From NCBI GenBank assembly GCA_910579485.1, contig CAJTVO010000081.1:1-16064 (forward strand): a stretch of 16,064 nt of DNA. The letters run 5' to 3'. Shown in pieces: positions 11,458 through 16,064 of the stretch (its first letter is position 1; each line of letters starts with the position of its first letter). The position numbers and the translations under genes are program-made. The notes under the pieces are model-generated. The model was not told the DNA's origin, did no database searches, and was given only the letters and a program-made list of their open reading frames with translations. The stretch comes from an uncultured Oscillospiraceae bacterium. Lineage in GTDB: Bacteria; Bacillota; Clostridia; Oscillospirales; Oscillospiraceae.

Positions 11458-11883
11458 ATGGAACACAAATCTACCGACGATCTGCAGCAGGAATTGATGG
11501 AGCAGCCCAATCTGAACGCTTACATCCATGACAATCAGGAAGAGTTCTCCGGCAACAGCATGCTCAGCCTGCTGTCGGAACTGTTTACCAGGAAAAACCT
11601 GTCCAAGGCGGAGATGGCCCGGCAGGCGGGCATCAGCGAGGTGTATCTCCACCAGGTATTTTCCGGGCGGCGCAAGCCATCCCGGGACCGGCTGCTGTGC
11701 ATCTGCCTGGGGGTGGAGGCAACGCTGGACGAGGTCCAGAAGCTGCTCAAGCAGGCGGGGTATGCCCCCCTTTATCCCAGGCGCAAGCGGGAGGCCATCG
11801 TCGCCCACGGTATCGTCCACCACACGCCGCTGAGGGAGATCAACGACAAGCTGTTCATCGAAAACGAGAAAACGCTGTTTTGA
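11458..11883 (+). CDS. XRE-family helix-turn-helix regulator
   Basis: This 141-residue protein has an HTH_XRE domain at about residues 35-100, with the helix-turn-helix itself at NLSKAEMARQAGISEVYLHQ (48-67) followed by the FSGRRKPSRDRL wing and helix. An N-terminal helical extension (1-34) and a C-terminal tail of about 40 residues flank it. It would bind DNA as a dimer. ATG 11458 follows AAAGGGG with about 8-nt spacing. It is divergent from the kinase gene, and the 18-bp dyad lies just upstream of its own promoter and again in front of the vWA and LRR-DUF4132 genes. That makes it the natural candidate regulator of both loci (inference). Phosphorylation by the adjacent kinase is an untested possibility. 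Confidence 0.85.
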   Translation: MEHKSTDDLQQELMEQPNLNAYIHDNQEEFSGNSMLSLLSELFTRKNLSKAEMARQAGISEVYLHQVFSGRRKPSRDRLLCICLGVEATLDEVQKLLKQAGYAPLYPRRKREAIVAHGIVHHTPLREINDKLFIENEKTLF

Positions 11884-11976
11884 GGCGAGACCCGCCATGC
11901 CGCCTGCGGCCCGGCTGGCGTTCCGGACCGGCATAATATCACGGTAAAAACAGTTGAAAAGGGCGGATACGGCCCC

Positions 11977-12011
11977 AAAAAGCACAAGGACACAAAATGT
12001 ACCTTGTGCTT
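11977..12011 (-). terminator. Terminator for the RHH gene
   Basis: AAGCACAAGG (11980-11989) pairs with CCTTGTGCTT (12002-12011). On the minus strand the hairpin runs into a T tract followed by GGGG. It lies 54 nt past the stop of the minus-strand RHH gene. Confidence 0.65.
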
Positions 12012-12064
12012 GCTGCTGGAAACGCTATGAGCCGGCCGATGGTATTGATCTGTCCTCTGCCTGG

Positions 12065-12247
12065 TTATTCAATTTCCAGATTTTGCACGCCATGACGAAG
12101 AATGATGTTAATCAGCTCGTTGCGCGAACGGTTTGTTTCCGCCGCGATTTTGTCCAATGCGTCAAGGGTATCTTCTCTGATCCGAACGGTAATGACCTTG
12201 TTCCCGTCCTCGCCGCGCCTCTTGATCTTCAAGGGTTCACTTTTCAT
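12065..12247 (-). CDS. Ribbon-helix-helix (Arc/CopG-type) DNA-binding protein
   Basis: This 60-residue protein has a basic N terminus (KSEPLKIKRR), then KVITVRIREDTLDALDKIA and SRNELINIILRHGV, the strand-helix-helix pattern of Arc/CopG regulators and antitoxins. The ATG at 12247 with AGGTG just upstream is chosen over an in-frame start at 12322, which lacks a site. No toxin gene is adjacent on the same strand, so it is either an orphan antitoxin-like regulator or a repressor of the divergent operon at 12432. The intergenic region is about 185 bp and AT-rich. Confidence 0.75.
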   Translation of the reverse strand: MKSEPLKIKRRGEDGNKVITVRIREDTLDALDKIAAETNRSRNELINIILRHGVQNLEIE

Positions 12248-12282
12248 ATTGCCGCACCTCTCAATCTGTAATGAATTATAAC

Positions 12283-12312
12283 TTGGCAAGGAGGTGCAAA
12301 ATATAATACAAT
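12283..12312 (+). promoter_or_regulatory. Candidate promoter of the 12432-14306 operon
   Basis: TTGGCA (12283-12288) and TACAAT (12307-12312) are 18 nt apart. A small hairpin (CCCGC 12396-12400, GCGGG 12406-12410) lies in the long leader just ahead of the ribosome binding site. Confidence 0.4.
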
Positions 12313-12431
12313 TAGATATCATAAGGAATATTATTTTGTATTACAGGAGGTTGGAAATAAAATACTGCAAAATCGCCCTCATTATTTTTTAATAACCCGC
12401 TGAATGCGGGATAAAGAAAGGACAGATACTT

Positions 12432-12662
12432 ATGGAAGTTATTGCTGGTTTGCTGGTTCTTGCAGTCATTATTGCGATTGATTGGTTTGCCGCTAAAGCC
12501 ATGTATGAGATCGCGGTGATGAAGGGACACCCTCAGGAGAAGTATTTTTGGTGGTGCTTCTTGATGGCGATATTTGGCTATCCGATGGTGATTGCCCTGC
12601 CTGACCGGCGCGGCGCACAGGCACAAAGTGTCCCCGGCGCGGACGAACTTCCCGAACTGTAA
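12432..12662 (+). CDS. Small membrane protein of unknown function
   Basis: This 76-residue protein has a hydrophobic N-terminal helix (about 3-22, VIAGLLVLAVIIAIDWFAAK), a short loop (MKGHPQEK), a second hydrophobic segment (about 38-56, FWWCFLMAIFGYPMVIAL), and a hydrophilic tail ending in DELPEL. AAAGGA lies about 9 nt before ATG 12432. The stop is 15 nt from the next gene, whose AAGGAGGG site fills the gap, so the two are one operon. I do not recognise the family beyond a two-helix membrane protein; it may assist the large membrane protein that follows. Confidence 0.72.
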   Translation: MEVIAGLLVLAVIIAIDWFAAKAMYEIAVMKGHPQEKYFWWCFLMAIFGYPMVIALPDRRGAQAQSVPGADELPEL

Positions 12663-12677
12663 GGAGGGTAAGGGCAA

Positions 12678-14306
12678 ATGAGCGACAGATATTCAAAGCT
12701 GTTTGCCCTGTCTGAAAATCTGTATTCTGCGGGCGCTCCTGTCGTGATTGCGGCGGGAGCGCTGCAGAAAGATAATCAGACGGGCAAGGTCTTTGCACAG
12801 CTTAAAATCCGCAATATTCAAGACAAAGTAATCAAAGCGGCAACGGTGAAAATCACGCCCTTTGACACAGTGGGAAAGCCCCTCGGCGGGACGGTTGACT
12901 ATCAGTATTTAGACCTGTCGGCGAAGCGTGACACTGATTTTGGGCAGAAAACGCCTGTCATGCTCAAAGAGGCGGCTACGCGTTCTTTTGCGGCTTCCGT
13001 GTCGGAGGTCATATTTTCCGACAACAGCATTTGGACGGCCTCTAATGAAGCGTGGGAACCCCTTTCCGCGCCCGTCACACCAGATAAGGAATTTATAAAC
13101 GGCGAACTTGCGAAGCAGTACCGGGTGAAATACGGGACAGATTGTACGTGCGTTTTCAAAAAGGAAAAGGATTTGTGGCGGTGCGCTTGCGGGGCTGTCA
13201 ATCACGACAGCGAAATGAACTGCCACACCTGCCAGAGAGCCGCCGCCGCACTTGCCGCGCTGAATGTGGAAGAACTGAAAGCAGACCGCGACAAACGGCT
13301 TGCGGCAGAGCAGAAAAAGGCCGCAGAGGAAAAAGCGGCGGCAGAGGCACAGGCAAAGAAAACGAAAAAAATTGCCATGATTGCCGCGCCGATTGTCGTT
13401 GTTGCGATTGTGGCGGCGGTGCTGATTTCTAACTTTGTCAAAGCCCAGCAGGAAGAAGCGGCGCGGCTGGACGCTTATAATACCGCTGTTGCGCTTGCGG
13501 AGGCAGGACAATACGATGAGGCGATTGCCGCCTTTACGGAACTTGGAGAGTATAAGGACAGTGCGGAACAATCCGCCAATGCCGGGGAATATCAAGTTGC
13601 CCTCAGGCTGCTGGACGCAGGAGCCTACGGCAGGGCCCGCGCCGCCTTTGAAGCACTGGGAGATTACAAGGACGCACGCACCTATGTTGAGAGTTTCGTC
13701 ATGCGGATTACCCGCAAGACAGAGGGTTCAGACGTAACCTACTACCGGTATGATGAATATGGCGATTTGGTCAGTGCTAAGGGAAGCACCTATACATACA
13801 GCGCGGACAGGAAAACCGTCACAAGGAAAGGGGAGTATTCCACCACCATCTATACGTATGATGACCAAGGCATGTTGGTAGAGTCCGAAACAGAGACCGA
13901 AATTGGCGGTTGGTCGTCTGCATTTACCTACGAGTACAACACGGATGGAACCATCGCGGCAAGACATGAGAGCGCTATTCACATCCTCTCTGGAAACCCC
14001 TTCTATGAGGAAACAATCACCTATGAATACGGAAGCGGTGGTCACGTAATCAAACTGACAAAGGTAGGGACATATGCAAGTGGTTCCACTAGCCTCTACT
14101 ATAACGAGTATACCTATGAGAACGGTCAACTGGCCGAATCCACAACCGATTATCTCTACTATGAAGAGTATGCCTATCAGAACGGGCGACTGGCCGAATC
14201 CACAACCGACTCGAGTTACAAATCCCAGTATACTTGGGACTGGATTTACGCTCCCAACGCGGATGGGCCGTACATCTTCCTCCATAGCGGCGCAGATTGT
14301 CCTTGA
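12678..14306 (+). CDS. Zinc-ribbon / TM / TPR protein with C-terminal YD-like repeats
   Basis: This 542-residue protein has its domains in order. Residues 1-150 are a beta-rich cytoplasmic domain. A zinc ribbon (Cys169, Cys171, Cys182, Cys185) follows, then an Ala/Glu/Lys coiled-coil stretch (about 195-230) and one transmembrane helix (232-254). Two TPR-like units each end in GxYKDxxxxx or GDYKDAR (265-300, 303-337). The C-terminal domain (about 345-542) has repeated YxYDxxG and YEYxxxG strands resembling YD/RHS-type repeats. With the ribbon inside, the TPR and repeat part would be extracytoplasmic. AAGGAGGG precedes ATG 12678. It follows the small membrane protein by 15 nt and is followed by a terminator. 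Substrate and function are unknown. It shares the ribbon-TM-repeat plan with the protein at 9353-10621. Confidence 0.78.
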   Translation: MSDRYSKLFALSENLYSAGAPVVIAAGALQKDNQTGKVFAQLKIRNIQDKVIKAATVKITPFDTVGKPLGGTVDYQYLDLSAKRDTDFGQKTPVMLKEAATRSFAASVSEVIFSDNSIWTASNEAWEPLSAPVTPDKEFINGELAKQYRVKYGTDCTCVFKKEKDLWRCACGAVNHDSEMNCHTCQRAAAALAALNVEELKADRDKRLAAEQKKAAEEKAAAEAQAKKTKKIAMIAAPIVVVAIVAAVLISNFVKAQQEEAARLDAYNTAVALAEAGQYDEAIAAFTELGEYKDSAEQSANAGEYQVALRLLDAGAYGRARAAFEALGDYKDARTYVESFVMRITRKTEGSDVTYYRYDEYGDLVSAKGSTYTYSADRKTVTRKGEYSTTIYTYDDQGMLVESETETEIGGWSSAFTYEYNTDGTIAARHESAIHILSGNPFYEETITYEYGSGGHVIKLTKVGTYASGSTSLYYNEYTYENGQLAESTTDYLYYEEYAYQNGRLAESTTDSSYKSQYTWDWIYAPNADGPYIFLHSGADCP

Positions 14307-14310
14307 ATAC

Positions 14311-14345
14311 CGGGGCGGGATTTCTCCCGCCCCGCTCTGTTTCTG
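14311..14345 (+). terminator. Intrinsic terminator
   Basis: CGGGGCGGGA (14311-14320) pairs perfectly with TCCCGCCCCG (14325-14334) across a TTTC loop, followed by CTCTGTTTCTG. It ends the membrane-protein operon. Confidence 0.85.
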
Positions 14346-14461
14346 TCAATAGGCTATACCTTTTCCGAAAGGTACAAATTTTACAGAAAACGGAATAAGC
14401 CGAAGTGGCCAGGGACAAGGAAAGTACCGGTCGAAGCAGGCAGATGTGACACCCGAAACGT

Positions 14462-14489
14462 AAAAAAGAAGGGGGAAACAGGTTTCCCC
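14462..14489 (-). terminator. Terminator of the perR/rubrerythrin cluster
   Basis: GGGGAAAC (14472-14479) and GTTTCCCC (14482-14489) form a hairpin that, read on the minus strand, runs into CTTCTTTTTT. It lies 23 nt after the last minus-strand gene of the cluster. Between this and the previous terminator only a small hairpin (TACCTTT / AAAGGTA, 14357-14374) is seen. Confidence 0.75.
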
Positions 14490-14511
14490 GTTTCCCCTCT
14501 CGTTCTTTGGC

Positions 14512-14841
14512 TCAGTCCAGAATCTCCATCAGCCTGCCGCAGCAGACGGGGATGGGCTCTCCGGCCTTGATATGCTCGGTGCGGTTGCAGAGATAGCAGT
14601 ACACGTCGGTGTCATAGGGGGCCAGCACGGTGGGCTGGGACTTGACCTCCTCGGCGGTAAGGCCCTCGATGTGGAACTTAGCCGACTTGTCCTCCGCCTT
14701 CATATAGGTCCCCATGGGCTCCAGCCGCTTGGTGCCGCCGGTGCAGTTGCCCATCTTGATCCAGAGGGCTTCCAGCTCCGCGGCCTCGGAGGCGTGCTCG
14801 GGGATGATCTCCACGATGTCCTTATCAATACGAATCTTCAT
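14512..14841 (-). CDS. Desulforedoxin-like metal-binding protein
   Basis: This 109-residue protein has a C-terminal metal site CYLCNRT (CxxC) then PVCCGRLMEIL (CCG), the spacing and sequence style of desulforedoxin and of the N domain of desulfoferrodoxin, which bind iron or zinc through four cysteines. The N-terminal 80 residues have no motif I recognise. GGAGGGG lies about 9 nt before ATG 14841. It starts 21 nt after the rubrerythrin stop and ends at a terminator, so it is last in the perR-rbr run. A role in electron transfer to, or repair of, peroxide-detoxifying enzymes is inferred from context only. Confidence 0.7.
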   Translation of the reverse strand: MKIRIDKDIVEIIPEHASEAAELEALWIKMGNCTGGTKRLEPMGTYMKAEDKSAKFHIEGLTAEEVKSQPTVLAPYDTDVYCYLCNRTEHIKAGEPIPVCCGRLMEILD

Positions 14842-14862
14842 AGCGCAGCACCCCTCCGCGTC

Positions 14863-15405
14863 TTAGCCGAAGTAACGCTCCAGCAGGCCCTTGAAGGCCT
14901 TGCCGTGGCGTGCCTCGTCCCGGGCCATCTCATGGACGGTGTCGTGGATGGCGTCCAGGCCCAGCTCCTTGGCCTTCTTGGCGATGGCCATCTTGCCGGC
15001 GGTGGCGCCGTTCTCGGCCTCGACCCGCATCTCCAGGTTCTTCTTGGTGGAGTCGGTGACCACCTCGCCCAGCAGCTCGGCGAACTTGGCGGCGTGCTCG
15101 GCCTCCTCGTAGGCGGCCTTCTCCCAGTACAGGCCGATCTCGGGATAGCCCTCGCGATGGGCCACGCGGGCCATGGCCAGATACATGCCCACCTCGGAGC
15201 ACTCGCCGTTGAAGTTGGCGCGCAGGCCGTCGATGATCCGCTCGTCAACGCCCTTGGCCACGCCGACCACGTGCTCGGCGGCCCAGCTCATCTCGCCCTT
15301 CTGCTCGGTGAACTTCGCGCCGGGGACGCCGCACTGGGGGCACTTCTCGGGGGGGACGTCACCCTCATGAACATAACCGCAAACAGGGCAAACCCACTTC
15401 TTCAT
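14863..15405 (-). CDS. Reverse rubrerythrin (NADH peroxidase type)
   Basis: This 180-residue protein has the rubredoxin domain at the N terminus (Cys6, Cys9, Cys22, Cys25 in CPVCG and CPQCG) followed by the ferritin-like diiron four-helix domain (about 45-180). The domain order is the reverse of classical rubrerythrin. Diiron ligands are expected in ECSEVGMY, YEEAEHAAK, EAENGATAG and ARDEARHGKAF. Such enzymes reduce hydrogen peroxide, using electrons from NADH via rubredoxin partners, and protect anaerobes during air exposure. AAGGAGA lies 8 nt before ATG 15405. It is next to a PerR-like gene upstream and a desulforedoxin-like gene downstream, a standard oxidative stress set. Expression is probably controlled by the PerR-like protein. 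Confidence 0.92.
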   Translation of the reverse strand: MKKWVCPVCGYVHEGDVPPEKCPQCGVPGAKFTEQKGEMSWAAEHVVGVAKGVDERIIDGLRANFNGECSEVGMYLAMARVAHREGYPEIGLYWEKAAYEEAEHAAKFAELLGEVVTDSTKKNLEMRVEAENGATAGKMAIAKKAKELGLDAIHDTVHEMARDEARHGKAFKGLLERYFG

Positions 15406-15468
15406 AGTAAAAATCTCCTTTTCAAATAAAAATCCTGAATAAATTTTATAGACGCCTCACCGGCGTAG

Positions 15469-15855
15469 CTAACAAAGCCTGTCCGCCTCCCGGCGGCAGT
15501 CGGGGCACAGTCCCCGGTACATCACGGCGCAGGCCTCGACGAGGAAGCCGCCGTCCTCTCCGGGGGGACCGATCTCCGGCTGAGGGAGGTCCGCCATCGC
15601 GCCGCACCTCCGGCACCGGATATGGCTGTGGGCACGGACCTCGCCGTCATAGCGGCTGTCGTCCCCCGCCAGGTCCAAACGCAGGATCTTTCCCTCCTCA
15701 GCCATCCGGGAGAGCACCCGGTAGACCGTAGAACGGCTGATGGTGGGATGGTCCCGATGCACGTGGTCATATACCAGGGCGGCGGTAGGGTGGCAGCGCA
15801 GGCCGCAGAGCGTCTGGTATATGATCTCCTTCTGGATGGTGTTTCTGTCCGCCAT
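15469..15855 (-). CDS. perR: Fur-family regulator, PerR-like
   Basis: This 128-residue protein has the Fur winged helix (about 1-75, with SRSTVYRVLSRMAEEGKI as recognition helix and wing). The C-terminal metal region has a structural zinc site made of Cys81, Cys84 (HIRCRRCG) and Cys117, Cys120 (CPDC). His36, His76 and His78 are candidate regulatory-metal ligands, and iron-catalysed His oxidation is the known PerR peroxide-sensing mechanism. PerR rather than Fur is preferred because of the adjacent rubrerythrin and small size. AAGGAG lies 8 nt before ATG 15855. Its gene is 63 nt upstream of the rubrerythrin gene. A weak hairpin (ACGCC/GGCGT) lies in that gap, so partial read-through is likely. 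Confidence 0.85.
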   Translation of the reverse strand: MADRNTIQKEIIYQTLCGLRCHPTAALVYDHVHRDHPTISRSTVYRVLSRMAEEGKILRLDLAGDDSRYDGEVRAHSHIRCRRCGAMADLPQPEIGPPGEDGGFLVEACAVMYRGLCPDCRREADRLC

Positions 15856-15873
15856 CGGTCTCGCTCCTTAATG

Positions 15874-15884
15874 GGATTAAATCC
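15874..15884. promoter_or_regulatory. Possible autoregulatory dyad
   Basis: GGATTAAATCC, a dyad with a one-base centre, lies about 10 nt downstream of the perR -10 box, where a bound Fur-family repressor would block transcription. It does not match the Bacillus Per box closely, so this is tentative. Confidence 0.35.
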
Positions 15885-15892
15885 TAAAAGGG

Positions 15893-15921
15893 ACTATACT
15901 ACAAGGCGGATGATTTGTCAA
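15893..15921 (-). promoter_or_regulatory. perR promoter
   Basis: On the minus strand, a perfect TTGACA (15921-15916) and TATAGT (15898-15893) have 17-nt spacing. It is the closest match to the sigma-A consensus in the window. Confidence 0.8.
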
Positions 15922-15950
15922 ATGAATTTTTTATGAACGGGGAGTTTTTT

Positions 15951-16052
15951 TGCCGCGCTCCGCGCGGCAGGGGGAGTTGTTTCGTATTGATAGCCCGGGG
16001 CTTGCGCAGCCCCGGACCCTGCGGTTACTTTTGCCCCGCGGCAAAAGTAACC
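15951..16052. repeat. Cluster of three palindromes at the window end
   Basis: Three hairpins occur in about 100 bp: TGCCGCGC/GCGCGGCA (15951-15958, 15962-15969), CGGGGCT/AGCCCCG (15996-16002, 16008-16014) and GGTTACTTTTGCC/GGCAAAAGTAACC (16023-16035, 16040-16052). No gene is seen here. The last is a perfect 13-bp inverted repeat with a 4-nt loop. The arrangement resembles an interspersed palindromic element, but genome copy number cannot be judged from this window. Confidence 0.5.
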
Positions 16053-16064
16053 AAAAACGCGCCA

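Noticed and set aside
11371..11985. 204-residue minus-strand frame
   Set aside because: It is antisense to the XRE gene and runs through the divergent promoter and dyad.
14572..15429. 285-residue plus-strand frame
   Set aside because: It is antisense to rubrerythrin and the desulforedoxin-like gene.
15951..15969. GC hairpin next to a run of seven Ts as a terminator
   Set aside because: The T run precedes the hairpin on the plus strand and reads as As after it on the minus strand, so it fits neither direction.

Overview
The window looks like chromosomal DNA of a GC-rich, anaerobic, gut-type Clostridium relative, with the Oscillospiraceae (Flavonifractor/Intestinimonas-like) as the best guess. 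This rests on strong AGGAGG-type ribosome binding sites, BspA-type leucine-rich repeat (LRR_5) proteins, a reverse rubrerythrin next to a PerR-like regulator, and membrane proteins of zinc-ribbon/TM/TPR type. The taxonomic call is inference. There are no rRNA, tRNA or insertion-sequence genes and no CRISPR array.

Region A (1-7125) is a MoxR / vWA / LRR / DUF4132 module. On the minus strand it has a vWA-DUF2201-like protein, a short LRR protein, a MoxR-type AAA+ ATPase, and the first codons of a second LRR protein cut by the window edge. A Phd/YefM-RelE/ParE toxin-antitoxin pair on the plus strand separates the ATPase from the LRR gene. Divergent from the vWA gene is an 821-residue protein with LRR_5 repeats at the N terminus and a DUF4132-like C terminus. 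Enterobacterial YehL/YehP/YehI, and more distantly RavA/ViaA, are the nearest described analogues. The LRR fusion is unusual.

Region B (7126-9330) begins with an intergenic stretch holding a promoter and a three-hairpin candidate small RNA of about 90 nt. It is followed by the wreck of a type III-A CRISPR locus: an intact cas6, a cas10 fragment with its HD motif, and a frame-disrupted csm6 C terminus that keeps its HEPN R-X4-H motif. Everything between cas10 and csm6 is gone, and a strong bidirectional terminator follows.

Region C (9353-11883) has a small Ser/Thr kinase and a zinc-ribbon/TM/beta-helix protein in one operon, divergent from an XRE-type regulator. The kinase/XRE intergenic region contains the same 18-bp sequence (dyad TATGC-N5-GCATA) as the vWA/LRR-DUF4132 intergenic region. 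In both places it sits at the same distance from the plus-strand -10 box. This suggests that the XRE protein links regions A and C in one small regulon, which is the most interesting signal in the window.

Region D (11980-14345) holds an RHH (Arc/CopG-type) DNA-binding protein and a two-gene operon: a 76-residue membrane protein and a 542-residue zinc-ribbon/TM/TPR protein with YD-like repeats. Region E (14459-16064) is a perR - reverse rubrerythrin - desulforedoxin-like oxidative stress cluster on the minus strand. The window ends in a group of palindromes.
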